Assembly: GCA_964006375.1 (NCBI GenBank)
Contig: OZ023265.1
Coordinates: 158,147,618 to 158,211,617, forward strand
Direction of reading: 5' to 3'
DNA length: 64,000 bases
Source: Tillus elongatus
Taxonomy: Eukaryota > Arthropoda > Insecta > Coleoptera > Cleridae
This document shows positions 1-11,289 of this stretch, one piece after another (the first letter of the stretch is position 1; each line of letters begins with the position of its first letter). The position numbers were made by a program, and so were the translations under genes. The notes beneath the pieces were generated by a model. That model saw only the letters and a program-made list of their open reading frames with translations, was not told the DNA's origin and did no database searches.

Positions 1-360
1 TTTGTGTTTGTTTTTTTAACGTCGATCTATTTCCGTGTCTATGGCCAATCACCGACGAGAGGGAGCAGTTTCACCTCGCTGTCCTGGAAATTTTGCCACA
101 CCCCTGCCTTTCTGTAAAAGGGGTAGGGGTCTTTAACGTGCCCAACATCGCATGGACACGGGATCGACGGATTTACTCCCCCTTCGAAGGGCTTAACGTG
201 CGGATATTCGACTTGCCCAAATACAATGCCACAACCTCGGCTGATGTTCATGTTACAGTATGTACTGAAAAAAGGAAAGGAGAACCCTGGGATCCAAGCC
301 AGTACTCTTTGGTTCAGAGGCAGGTGTTCTTATCACTGAACCGCCTTGGCGCTACTTTTT
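1..360. other. Unidentified GC-richer segment left of a mariner element
   Basis: This stretch is less AT-rich than the rest of the window and is cut on its right by the mariner element that begins near 363. Both strands hold open frames. The minus-strand frame (251 to 39, 70 codons) is rich in Pro, Val and Gly and reads like real protein (for example FGQVEYPHVKPF and KLLPLVGDWP before its stop). The plus-strand frame (from 93) reads NVRIFDLPKYNATTS. I do not recognise either. It could be a fragment of a retroelement polyprotein or of an unknown gene. Confidence 0.25.
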
Positions 361-362
361 AT

Positions 363-2294
363 ATAGGGTGGCGCATTGAAAAAGAAACAGACCGATTTGC
401 GTCCAGATAATTTTTTTTTTTAAGAAACGCTGAAACACGTCAATTTTGATATTGAGGGGGCATGTTTTAACATAAAACTCAACTTTGTCACATCAACCCC
501 TTAAGGGTGGTGATAACAACCCTTATATTTTAAATAGGGAACATGGGTCGAGTGTTACATCATTTGAAAGCTCTTTCTTTTCTAAATTCAGCACACTAAT
601 TTTTTTGAAGTTTTATCAACTCGTTTAAAAATTATTCACAGTTGAAGATGCAAAAACGCATTTCATTCATTCCGATAAGAAATGTGCTGATGGTCAATGT
701 TTTGTTGGTTTGTAAACAAAAAATTAACTATCATAACATTTCTTATCGGAATGAGAGAAATGCGGTTTATTATTTCAGTTTTATCGGTCGGTTTGATACT
801 CGATAGTACTACCGAAAATTAATTTCACAATGGTATATTCTGTAGAAGAAAGAATTGAAATAATTACTCTTTTAAAAAAAATATGACTGTGCCAACCGTA
901 CCGCATATTTGTTTAATGAACGACATCCGAACAGGCATGTTAACAGAAAATACGTTTTGGAGTTAGTTGCAAAGTTTCGACAAAGTGGTTCAGTAGCCAA
1001 CAAAAGACGGGATCCTGAACGTGAATTTCCGGTTAGAAATGAGACTACTGAGATTGAAGTTTGAGGACAAATTGCTGCAGACCCAACATTGAGCACGAGA
1101 AAATTGGCCACTGTTTCAAACATCAAAAGAAGAACTATTCGGCGAATATTGAAGCATCATAAATTTCACTCGTATAAAATTCATCTTGTACAACAACTGA
1201 ATGAAGATGATTTTGAACAACGGCTGGAGTTTTGTGAAGTTATGACTGCACGAATAGCTGATAACGGGTACTTTCTGTTCAATATCTGTTTTTCAGACGA
1301 GTGTACGTTTTTATTCAACTCTACAGTGAATCGTCATAATTGTCGTTATTGGGCAGATAATAATCCAAGAAATTTTCACGAAGTCCACACTCAAACTCCA
1401 CAGAAATTGAATGTCTGTACTGGCACTTTTGGAGACCGTTTAATCGGACCAATTTTTCTTGATGGCAATTTGAGTGGAGAAATGTATTTGGAGTTACTAG
1501 AAGATATCGTTTACCCTCTACAAATTGACATTGTTGAAAATGATGATCGCTATTAAGAAAATCAATTAGTGTTTCAACAAGATGGAACTCCTCCGCATTT
1601 TTCACAACGTGTTAGGGTATTTTTGAACAGAGAGTTTCCAGGACAATGCATTGGGCGTAGAGTTGCTATTGAGTGGCCCCCTATATCACCGCATTTAATT
1701 CCTTTAGACTCCTTTCTATGGGGCCATTTAAGGAGTAGAATTTTCGCAATAGAACCGGAGTCTCTTGAAGAATTACCACGACGCATTGTTGAAGAATGCC
1801 GTCTAGTAACTCCACAAATGCTCCAGAATGTCAGTGCTCGTTTTGAACAAAACTTGTACTTTTGCATGGAAGCTGGTGGTCAACAATTTGAACACTTACT
1901 TAACTGAGTAAACATTTTTGAACGTTTGGTTTTGTTTTTTAGTTTTTTTAACGAAAAATTGACTTATTAGTGCATTTCTTATCACAATGAATGAAATACG
2001 TTCTTGCAACTCCAACTGTGAATAATTTTTAAACGAGTTGATAAAACTAGAAAAAAATTAGTGTGCTGAATTCACAAAAGGAAGAGCTTTCAAATCATGT
2101 AGCACTTGACCCATGTTCCATATTTAAAATATAAGGGTTGTTATCACCACCCTTAAGGGGTTGATGTGACAAAGTTGAGTTTTATGTCAAAATATGTCCC
2201 CCTCAATATTAAGATTGACGTATTTCAGCGTTTCTTAAAAAAAATTTACTGTGGATGCAAATCGGTCTGTTTCCTTTTCAATGCGTCACCTGTA
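363..2294 (+). mobile_element. Tc1/mariner-type transposon, copy 1 (long TIRs)
   Basis: The two ends are long inverted repeats of more than 200 bp. The left end begins GGGTGGCGCATTGAAAAAG at about 366, and the reverse complement of the right end (to about 2292) reads CAGGTGACGCATTGAAAAGG. Both then continue through the blocks CAGACCGATTTG, AAGAAACGCTGAAA and ACCCCTTAAGGGTGGTGAT. TA dinucleotides flank the element, as expected for a Tc1/mariner target duplication. It lies in the intron upstream of the first visible exon of the monocarboxylate transporter, about 230 bp before the acceptor. A second copy of the same family lies inverted at 32877-34785. Confidence 0.85.
830..1907 (+). pseudogene. 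Mariner-like transposase, inactivated (copy 1)
   Basis: Cut-and-paste transposase remnant inside the 363-2294 element. The ATG at 830 opens MVYSVEERIEIITLL, then the frame breaks at an A-run and TGA near 870-885. The frame that starts at about 1089 contains a helix-turn-helix-like segment and the first catalytic motif SDECTF. It is stopped by TAA at 1554-1556, then resumes in the same frame with ENQLVFQQDGTPPHF, the second catalytic Asp. The third acidic residue, expected in SPDLxPLDFFLWG, is His here (CAT, 1692-1694). The spacing corresponds to D(36)D. The C-terminus ends GGQQFEHLLN at 1907. A frameshift, a nonsense codon (probably CAA to TAA) and loss of a catalytic residue make it non-functional. 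Confidence 0.85.
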
Positions 2295-2528
2295 TCTGAA
2301 TCTCTAAAAATATGCAGTGTTCCATTAAAAATTAAAAATTTAAGGTCAATATCAGTTGGAACGAAAGTGAATTTGAGTTGACGCAAAAAAATTGCTCACT
2401 GGAAATTTTAACTGATATTCACATTCGCATTTTTGCGAAAAAACCCTCCAATTTAGTGAATTGGTTTTATCCATATAAAATCAGTATTTAGTAAAATGAT
2501 GTTTTCCTTATATATTTTTTTCTTTCAG

Positions 2529-3713
2529 GGCCTTTGTCAAGTTCTCTGGTAAATCGATGGGGTTGTAGGCCGGTCACCATTGCAGGGGCAATCCTAGCAA
2601 GTATCTGCCTTCTGCTCTCCATGTGGGCTAAGAACGTCACGACACTGATATTCACCATCGGCATTGGCGCAGGCTTTGGTTTTGGCCTTATCTACCTCCC
2701 TGCTATAGTCAGCGTTACCACATACTTCGAGAAGAAGCGATCTCTAGCTACGGGGATCGCAGTGTGCGGCGCAGGTTGTGGCACTTTTCTCTTCGCTCCA
2801 ATCATCACCAAGCTGTTAGTAGAATACGGCTGGAGAGGAGCCATACTCATCATATCGGGCATTGTCCTGGAGTGCATACTCTTCGGAGCCCTCTTTAGAC
2901 CGCTCGAAAGCGAACAGGACCAACATAAAAGCACATTGCCGAAGAAAGTAAAATTGAGACCAATTTCAGCTAACACAGATATCCATATTTCTGAACATAA
3001 TCTAGCCCAGTTGTTAGGGGTGGAAAACGGGAAGATACAGAGGCCGCACAGCATGGGCCACTTCTCCATACCTAGAGTAGGGAAGATCAGTAATGGACAC
3101 GTACCAAATGAAAAACCTAAAGACGGTGAAATCGCTAGACTGGCACTAAGTCAGCCGATGCTGACACAGTCCGAGCTGCACTCCAAGCACAAATACTTTG
3201 GGAGTCAAAGTTTCCGAAAACACGGTCCTCTAGATAAGAAAGATGTTTTTTATCAAGGTAGTTTAATGAATATTCCTTCCTATAGGTCTAGATTAGACAT
3301 GAATGAAGAATCAACTTGTCTCGAAAGGCGGCATTCCTCGTATAGTTATAGGAAGAGGCAAGTGGATGTTGCAGATGAAGAAATGACGACCGTGTGTTGT
3401 GGAGTTGTACCGTGTTCTCGAGAGACCAAGGACACACTCCATGAGATGTTAGACTTAAGCCTGTTTAAAGACATTATTTTTGTGATTTTTGTGTTGAGTA
3501 ACTTTCTGACGAGTATCGGGTTCAATGTACCTTACCTCTATATCGTGCCGAAAGCCAGAGATCTCAATCTTACCTCAGACGAAGCTAGTAACTTGTTGTC
3601 AATAATTGGTATAGCTAACACGATTGGTAGGATAGTGTTAGGGTATATTTCTGATCTTCCCTGGATCAACAGGTTATTGGTGTACAATTCGTGCCTAACA
3701 ATTTGTGGAGTGG
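2529..3713 (+). CDS. Monocarboxylate transporter (SLC16/MFS), internal exon
   Basis: This large coding exon of a proton-linked or facilitative monocarboxylate carrier belongs to the major facilitator superfamily. It opens after a TTTCTTTCAG acceptor (AG 2527-2528) and ends before GTAAGT (3714). The first two bases complete a codon and one base is left over at the end. It encodes GPLSSSLVNRWGCRPVTIAG (TM2 and the loop to TM3), further membrane segments, and the SLC16 signature YFEKKRSLATGIAVCGAG around TM5. A hydrophilic loop of about 180 residues, rich in Lys, Ser and His, follows and corresponds to the cytosolic TM6-TM7 loop. TM7-TM8 then follow (NFLTSIGFNVPYLYIV, SIIGIANTIGRIVLGYISD). The N-terminal TM1 motif must lie in exons left of the window. 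Which SLC16 paralogue this is cannot be decided here. Confidence 0.93.
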
Positions 3714-4034
3714 GTAAGTTTATTTTTAATGTTCAATATTATCTAACTGGTTGTTGATGTACAAATTTTTATTTACAAATGAAATGAAACATATGAATGT
3801 AATATCAACACTATATTATATATGTTAGATAACAAGTGTTTCCACAAAATGTAGCTTTATCGAATACAAAAGTGGCAAAACAGCGGTCATCTAACAATAA
3901 TCTAGTGTACATCTCACATTCATTTGTTTTATTATTTTTTAGAAATATATTACAACCAATATTAGTTCAAACCATCTCATTCTTGTATACAGGGTTAGAA
4001 GTCGTCTCACTGACAACCTTAGCGAGTTTTAGAG

Positions 4035-5105
4035 TTTACCACCAAAACTCTGTACCTGGACAACAAATTTCCTCTCCAACAGGAGCATTTCTATTGTTGT
4101 GGATGGCCATTCCTCTAAACTGTATCCAAGTAATGCAGGAGTTCCTCAAGGTCCAGCCTTAGCCCCTACTTTGTTTCTTCTCCACATCAATGACCTCCTC
4201 TCTAGCACGTCCAACCCAGTTTACAGTTACGCGGACGACAGCACCCTCCACTCTTTGGCCCAATTAGATGAAGATCGCAGACTCATGGAGGGTTCTGTTT
4301 CCGTGGATCTCCAGAAAATATTAAACTGGGGAAGTAGAAATCTTGTACAATTCAACCCCACCAAATCTAAGTCTTGCTTTCTTTCCCATAAAAGATACAC
4401 CAGCCCTAGACCGATCACAACGAACAACCAAGTTATTCAAAGTAATGAGTCCTTTTCACTTGTTGGCATTTCTGTTTATCGAAATCTCAATTGGCACCAA
4501 CATGTCACATCAATTGCAGAAGCAGTTGCTAAGAAATTAGGTTTCCTCTTCCTGGCTCGCAAATACTTTTCACCAGCTAATCTCTATACCTTATATACTT
4601 CACAAATAAGTCGAATACTGCTCCCGCATCTGGGGTACTGCTGCCGCTTCTACACTCGCTATCCTTGACTCCATTTAGAAGAGAGCTATACGTCTCACTG
4701 GTGACCCTACCCTCACCCAAAGGCTGTCATCCCTTGCCCACCGACGTGCCGTTGGTAACCTCTCTCTCTTTTATAGATATCTGCACGGGCATTGCTCAGA
4801 GGAGCTTTCTTCCATAGTTCCTTCACCTGCTGCCCCCAACAGATCTAACAGGGGAACAGAGCGAATGCATCCTTTTACTATCCAGGTCACTAGACATATA
4901 ACATCTTGTTATACCCGCTCTTTGTCCCGAGGACTTCCAAGTTGTGGAATTCCTTGCAGGCGCATATTTTTCCTTCTCCTCCGAACCTCCAAACCTTCAA
5001 GTCCAGAATTAACATGTTGCCTCTTTCCTCCTTGTCGATACCCACGGTACGATAGTATTTAGGCTGTAAGCCCTCGTGGTATGTTGTTGAAATTAAAAAA
5101 AATGA
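4035..5105 (+). mobile_element. LINE family A, 3' fragment (copy 1)
   Basis: 3' part of an APE-type non-LTR retrotransposon, carrying the reverse transcriptase catalytic core and thumb. The translation shows AGVPQGPALAPTLFLLHIND and SYADDSTLHSLAQ (the YADD active site), then NLVQFNPTKSKSCFLSHKR and a C-terminal part with RRAVGNLSLFYRYLHGHCSE. Several frameshifts break the frame after about 4668. The 3' tail (AGGCTGTAAGCCCTCGTGG then an A-rich run near 5090-5108) is shared with the copy at 37.9-39.05 kb, which defines the element's 3' end. It is 5' truncated at about 4035. It lies in a transporter intron in the same orientation as the gene. The clade looks CR1/Jockey-like but is not resolved. 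Confidence 0.85.
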
Positions 5106-5550
5106 AAAAAGTTGTTGGAGTACAATGAAACTATCTTATTTCCTGTTGTTTCAATGACCTCAGGGTATTCTTGTTGGAGTTAGATGCTGTCAAAAAAAAA
5201 GGGGGGGGGGTGGACAAGAAAGATCAACCAAATATGACATGTTGAATACGTAACTCGAGTACTCTTAAACAATGGTGGGGTTAATCACCCTTCTTCAACC
5301 CCTTGGTATTGTGTGGGGGTTGTTTTTTTCATATAAAGGTATTCAAATTAAATTATAATTATGCAACTGCAATCTTTTCTCTGTCATTTGGTGTTCGTTC
5401 TCACCTGTGGCTTAATTGGTTACCAAGATATCATCACAACAATATCACCGACACAATATATACTTTATTATTCTATAATAAAAAAAATTGAACAAAGGTT
5501 AAAGATTGCAGGTACTAACGTTGGCTACAAACTAATATTATTTTTGCATA

Positions 5551-5615
5551 TACAGGGTGTTGCATAAGTTATGTGCAACCCAAACTTCACTTTTTTTTTA
5601 ATGATACACCCTGTA
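5551..5615. repeat. Minute TIR element (about 65 bp)
   Basis: TACAGGGTGT at 5551-5560 is the inverted match of ACACCCTGTA at 5606-5615. The 10-bp arms contain the flanking TA. This is the typical look of a tiny mariner-derived MITE or a remnant of two TIR ends. Confidence 0.55.
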
Positions 5616-5640
5616 TATTGCTTCATTTTGAATTCCTACT

Positions 5641-5914
5641 CAACAACAGGAGCGAAAGCAAACAGCACAAACACCAGCAAGCCATGCAGCTGAGAAGAAA
5701 CTTTCAGAGAACATCAAACTCATCAAGTTAATGGGAATTGAAACAGAAGCGAATTTTTACTGTTCTATGAAACATCTTGGCGTTTTTCATGTTTCATGGA
5801 ACAGTAAAAATTCGCTTCTGTTTCAATTGAATGAGTTTGATGTTCTCTGAAAGTTTCTTCTCAGCTGCATGGCTTACTGGTGTTTGTGCTGTTTGCTTTC
5901 GATCCTGTTGTTGT
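5641..5914. repeat. Long near-perfect inverted repeat (hairpin, arms about 125-135 bp)
   Basis: The left arm (5641-5775) and right arm (5789-5914) are nearly perfect reverse complements separated by about 13 bases. Shared blocks include GCAAACAGCACAAACACCAG, GCTGAGAAGAAACTTTCAGA and AACAGAAGCGAATTTTTACT. The only clear difference is a 12-base segment present in the left arm alone. It lies in a transporter intron, so a transcript would fold into a long dsRNA stem. Origin is unknown: it could be the fold-back end of an element or an hpRNA-like precursor. Confidence 0.85.
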
Positions 5915-6251
5915 CTCCAGTTTAAACTTAAATTTTGGAGAATTTTTTAAGCTTTTATGAGTTTTTAGAATTAGACTTCTTGTAATTTAAAATCTCAAGG
6001 CAAATTAGCTTTTCTTGTAGCTAAATTTGACTTGTAATTGTTTCGTTGTATTGCATGTAGTAGTTTATGACTGTATACCTGTAATCTTTTATAGCTTTGT
6101 AGCTTGGCATTTTAACCTTTAACTTTTTGACTTAGTGTTGGGGTTAGCTGTTGTTACCTAATTTTATCTTATATTCCTGTGTTGTACCCTCACAGAAGTA
6201 GCCTACCGGAAAACTCAGTTTTTCTGACAAGCCCTTTGTAAATTCTAGATT

Positions 6252-6293
6252 CCCCTGAGGATGACCTGGTAAAAAGGGTCTAAACGCGTCGGG
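6252..6293 (+). ncRNA. Hammerhead-like motif (degenerate)
   Basis: The order of segments is CCC, CTGAGGA, a hairpin GACC...GGTC, (T)AAACGCGTC, GGG. CCC and GGG could pair as stem I, GACC and GGTC as stem II, and ACGCGT is self-complementary as in the minimal stem III of dimer-active hammerheads. The G expected before AAA is T here, so self-cleavage is doubtful. An AATAAAG-type signal follows at 6300. Similar layouts recur at 31145-31185, 31725-31765, 47.6-47.7 kb and 60776-60818. Confidence 0.3.
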
Positions 6294-6359
6294 ACAAGGA
6301 ATAAAGTATTTGTTTGGAAAGAAAAAGCCTTTTTATTCATCACCCAAAGACAAAAAGGG

Positions 6360-7210
6360 CAGACTTTGATTTAGTCTACTATATTTTGGGGGGCTATTTT
6401 ATCTATTTCCTATGGTGTTAAAGTCGCCCCTCTAGGGTATCTGAGCCTTTTGCAGAACTGAGCCATGCAGTTGCATAATAAGTGTTCTGTTGTTTCTACT
6501 TGTTTAGTGAAGTTTTGACTGTCTTAACCATATTCAGAAGGTGATACCTTGCTGGGGTGTCCTTATCAAAAGTGCTGTAATTATTCTCAAGTCGTTTCTG
6601 TTCAATTCAAGAAACAATTCAAACTTCTCTGCTGATATGGTGATGAACCGTTTAGCGTACCTTAAACTCAACGTTTTCCTCCAGTACGACAGCATTTGGT
6701 TCCTCTCCCAAGTATCAAGTTCATTTCCTACATGGCTCTTTGTTCATTCAAAATAGGATTCTGAACCATAAAATGGTATTTTCCTGCCCCTTTTGCAAGG
6801 CTAGTGCTTCTTCATTTCCTTCAATGCCTTGATGTCCTGTTACTCACATCAAATTTACTTTGTTGCTCGTAGCCAGTGTCTTTAAGGATTTTTTGCAGAG
6901 CCACGTCAGTTTAGACTCAGTTTTAAAGATTTCAGAGTTTTTAGGACTACCTGGCTGTCTGAGAGGCTGTGGATTTCTCAATTTTCGAGTCTTCTTTGTA
7001 TGAACTTCTTTACACAGAGACTTATAGCAGGCATTTCTGCTTGGAAGATGGTGGAAGTTTTCCTGGGGACTTAGCGGGTCTGAAGTTAGGTCCTCTTGTT
7101 TTCAGTCCTGCTCCCTCAATTTATTTAGAACCGCCTGTATATCATGCAGATAAGTTGTTTGTCCGGTTATTATGGCCTCTGCCTGGCGGTCACTTATGAC
7201 TACATCAAAT
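6360..7210 (-). pseudogene. RNase H-containing LINE remnant (family F)
   Basis: On the minus strand the sequence decodes, with stops and shifts, to an RNase H tail of the R1/Jockey/I type. It shows a DSQ-VLKTL-like block (TCTGACAGCCAGG... region near 6950), then SKVNLM, VTGHQGIEGNEEALAL, matching the W-V-PGHxGIxGNExAD motif, then a C-terminal stretch. No intact frame remains. A 245-base piece of the same family is embedded in the LINE at 12395-12640. Confidence 0.6.
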
Positions 7211-8650
7211 GGGACTATTCAGTCCAGTTAAGCTGGCATTTTATATGTTGATGTGGCGACTAAATCCAATAGAATGATTTCCAGAACCTTCAAGTGCCCA
7301 ACCAAGTCTCCTCTTCCTAAAAATCCACTGAATCTTGATGTTATTTAATTATTTTGTGTCTACATACATATCAGTTTGGCTCAGTGTGTCATCCTTTTGC
7401 ATTTTATTAAAACAGTTGTTAATTTATAATAAATTGGTGTTTTGTAAGGATTTATTAAACTCTTCAAACAATGGCAGTACACGAATTTTTTATGCAATGC
7501 AATTTGAAACAGAGAAAACAGCTGCATAATTAAAAACCGCCATCCTATAATATCAAGAATCAAACCTAGCCCGTGCGATTAGAGATATTGACTCCCCACA
7601 GGTTTTGCTAAGCATGTCATTTGCCAGACCTAGAAATAGTAACGAAGAGCAAAGCACCGTTCCAAGATATGTGTACCTGCTCACTATCTCGAGGCCCTTA
7701 CTCAAGTACTTGCAATTTCACCACAGTCCCATGCAACGCCCTCTTTTCTGAAACACATTATCGTTGTTGTCTTAGCGTTTAACTTCAAAAGAATATTATG
7801 CCAAGGCGCTATCTGTGACTCAGCAAGTATTGACAATCCATCAGCTAAAACAACATCAAGATGTCCTTATTGTTATTAATGTTAAGACTTGACATTTTTT
7901 TCTCACGAAAATACTCTTTAATCCCCGACAAAAACGGCGACTCGCCTTGAAAAACACCGGAAAAAACATAAAAGGGTTTCGTTAGCGAGTGGTGGATTGA
8001 GATTCATGGATTGCTAAGTGTTTTACTGTCGTACTAAGTGTGTTTTTTTTACTAAAGTACATATTTATTTCATATAATTTCTTAGAAAAAAATTAGTCCT
8101 AATATCTTAGTTTAATTACTTTATATGATTAGCAGGGAAAGTTCTTAACGTAAATTAAACCCATAACTTTAGGATTAATTTTCAGCTCATAGAGAACTTT
8201 TTTCACCATTTAATCGAAAGTTCAAGCCACTCCAAACTTAACATACTTTATTTTAATTTTTCCACAAACTTGGTTTTAGCGTATCAGACGTACTTTCGAA
8301 ATAAGAGTTATTTCTATTTGTGCCAAAGTGTAGGTACACTCGGCGCAGTAACCGTATGTTAAATATAAATATTTTTTCGTGTATAACTTTTATTTGTCAT
8401 ATATAAGCTGAACCAATTACTGCTTAATATAAACGCAAACTGTCATATAAAATTATTATTTTGGCAAACCACCAGAGTATAAAATCCATCAATTATTCAC
8501 CTGAAAATTTATTGTATTATACGTATCAAAATTAAAACAACTTGCAAAGTAGTTTTTCTTCAGTTCCGCCTCTCTATTGCTTTGTAGTGTTCTCATAATT
8601 TAATCGCAAAACCACCTATAATTCCATTTATACGAGACCTTGACCCCATA
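7211..8650. other. AT-rich intronic sequence, nothing recognised
   Basis: I see no coding signature, TIR pair or microsatellite here. The short open frames near 7335-7560 have no protein-like composition. Confidence 0.5.
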
Positions 8651-8659
8651 ACGCGGAAA

Positions 8660-9560
8660 AAAACATTTAGAAAAAAAATTTGAAATGTGTTAATTTTGAC
8701 GTCGATGGGGGCCAGTCATGGTGTAAAACTAATATCTTCAACCCTATATCACTGTAATTAACAACAATCCCTTAAAGATTTTTAAATCACAAGAGAGTAA
8801 TTTGCCATATTTATGAAAAGCCTAATCATCATTTATACAAGCATGTACTTTTTGTAAATCAGCAATATAGTTTTCCAGGAAATGTTTATTAATTTATAAG
8901 ATTAGAAAAAGACAAAAACAATTAAAAATTCAAAACGAATGAAGATTTTGCCGAAAATAACCTCTACCAACTTCCATGCAATTGTACCTGTAGTTTTTGT
9001 TTTTCAAATTCTACTCTAACATTTACGAGCAAATCCGGTGTCAGTAATCGGCATTCTTTAACAATTCTGACTCATAACTTCTAGATTATCAGGCTGCGTG
9101 GCATAAACTTATGATTTAAGGCGCCCCCATCAAAAATTCATGGATCTTAGATCAGGTAATCTAGTAGGCCTTTCAATTTATTCTCTTCTGTCAATTTTCC
9201 TTCCTGGAAAACCTTCATTCATTGTCGCACACGAACACCAAAACATGGAGATGTACCTCCTCTTTGGAAAGTTAATACGTCATCTGGCCGATTGTTTTCT
9301 ATCAATAATTATAAATATAATCTTATCTTCCAACAATTGTAAATAATTGTCTTCATTTAGATTGCCTTCAATTAATAAGGATTCATTAAGTTGATTTTAC
9401 AAAAACCCAAGTCTTCAATTTTTGGGAGTATTTAGTGTGCTTTTTTCGAAACAAACGATGCTCTAATTTCGATAATTGCGTTAATTTACTTCGAAACCCA
9501 AAAATATAGGATACTCGTCTGAAAAACACTTATTGTATAATATACTTTGTCTAAGAGTTA
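8660..9560 (-). pseudogene. Highly decayed mariner-like element
   Basis: On the minus strand, around 9120-9260, the sequence decodes to a wreck of the C-terminal catalytic region: GGTSPCFGVRVRQ resembles QDGAPPHFGVRVR, and GALNHKFMPRS resembles LWGALKSKFMPRS. The block at 8680-8790 resembles the subterminal TIR sequence of the mariner family at 363-2294 (GTTAATTTTGACGTCGATGG and ACCCT...CCCTTAAAG). No frame survives. Boundaries are approximate. Confidence 0.4.
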
Positions 9561-10069
9561 ATTATTACTAAGATATTCACAAAATTAAAGGCGACCACAA
9601 AAATCGTCTTCATTCAATTCATTTACTAACTGTATTTTGAATGAATGTTGGTACTCTCAGCCAGAGTGACACAAAAACCTCTGATCTTCTGGCTGACCAC
9701 TTTTTCCACCGTGTCTACGACCGAGACTTTTGATCTCTTGCCAAGGAGACACATTTTTGAGCCCGTTGCTTTTATTTCGATAATTGAATAATCCCCTCTC
9801 TTGACGAACAGGAAGTGCGATCCCTTTCAACCAGTTCAGCATCTAGACGTGACAATATCTAATTTAAAATATTGAAACACTGTTCTCGTCAGTCAATTTT
9901 GCCAGCCTATTTATCTTATCCTGAAAATGTCATTCACCAATAGTTATGTTCCTAAGATTTGGTCTCCGGCGGATCTTACAGTCATTCCCAAAAATGTTAA
10001 TATGCTTTCTCCGAACAACTATTGACGCGTGAGTTTCACCAACATAATTTTCAAGATTATGGAGAGGAT

Positions 10070-11205
10070 TATTGTTAACCAAGTAATGCCTCTTCTTCTA
10101 GGGTACTATAGGCCATTCGCAGCATGGCTCTGTTCTCGGTATATCCGTCGTAACCAACCTCGTGTGTTCCATTAATAACTGGTCTAGATTACTGAACAAT
10201 GGATAGTCTGTGGATATAATCTATCTCGACTTTAGTAAGGGCCTTCCATAAGTATCTTCACGATCTGCTCGTACATGAATTGGAAAATTTTGGCATACGT
10301 GGGGCCTTCTGCTGAGGTGGATCAGGGCTTTTTATCCAATAGATCATTTTATGTTAAGGGGGGTTCATGTAAGTTGCAAATGAAATGTGTATCTAAAGGT
10401 GTGCCTCAGGGATAGGTCCTCGGGCCAATTCTTTTTTTAATTACTTCTTCAGATAACTAAAGGCCAGTAGCAAAACATATGCCGAAAATACAAAAATGTA
10501 TGGCGATCCAGTGCAGGAAGACCTAGATTTTGTCAATGAATAGAGTGCCGCATGTAAAATCCCTCTGAGTTTGAAAAAATGTGGTGGTCTTCATATGGGG
10601 ATGAGAAATCCCAAACTCTCCTGTTATGTCGGCAGTCAGCAAGTCAACAGAGTTTCCGCTCAGCCTGATCTTGGCATCATCATCTCGCCCAATTTGTCGT
10701 AGACTCCTCAAGCCTACAAAACTGCCAGCAGCGCGCTTTACCTCTTGAGAAAAGTATTCCCGCATCCTGATCCTTAGTTCGCCACCTCTATTCGACGTAT
10801 GTGAGACCTCACCTGGAATTCGAAGTTCCGGTCTGGACACCAATACTAATTGGAGATATGAAATCACTCAACATAACATAACGTTTCACGTTGGCCTAGT
10901 GGATTCAGCCCTCTGCCTTATCAACAACGCTTTCCCCTAATGAATAATCAGCCCCTGGAATCTAGACAGAGGAGATCTAATTTGATTCAGATGTTCGATA
11001 TCACACACGACCTGTTTCCGTCCGATGCGGCCTCATTTGTGACTTTTAACAGAAGTTCAAGGCTCCGGGGGCACAGCCTGAAGTTGAGTAATTAAGAATT
11101 TAGAACATCTCATCGTCTGAATCGCTTCGCTAACAGGGCATTCAATGAATGTAACTCACTGCCGGAGGATGTGGTCAGTGATGCAAATGTGAATATAAAA
11201 GACTA
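10070..11205 (+). pseudogene. CR1-like LINE fragment
   Basis: Decayed plus-strand RT fragment. Recognisable blocks are IIYLDFSKGLP (LDFSKAFD), HDLLVHELENFGIRG-like sequence, LRWIRAFYPIDHF, VSKGVPQG (then a stop), a gap, and a C-terminal part: AYKTASSALYLLRKVFP, SRQRRSNLIQMFDITHDLFP and HRLNRFANRAFNECNSLPED. The latter matches the CR1/L2 tail pattern F-R--HRLNRFA-RAFNEWN-LP. Many stops and shifts are present. The internal order is normal, and the 3' end fades after about 11200. Confidence 0.75.
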
Positions 11206-11289
11206 AGGTTGTACACTGTGGCTGGAAACTGAAACAGAATCACCCCAACCACCGCAAAAATTATTATTAACAGAGAGTTATGCATTAGA

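Noticed and set aside
39..410. First exon of the monocarboxylate transporter in the left edge
   Set aside because: Neither strand shows the TM1 motif or hydrophobic segments, and the phase to the exon at 2529 cannot be supported.
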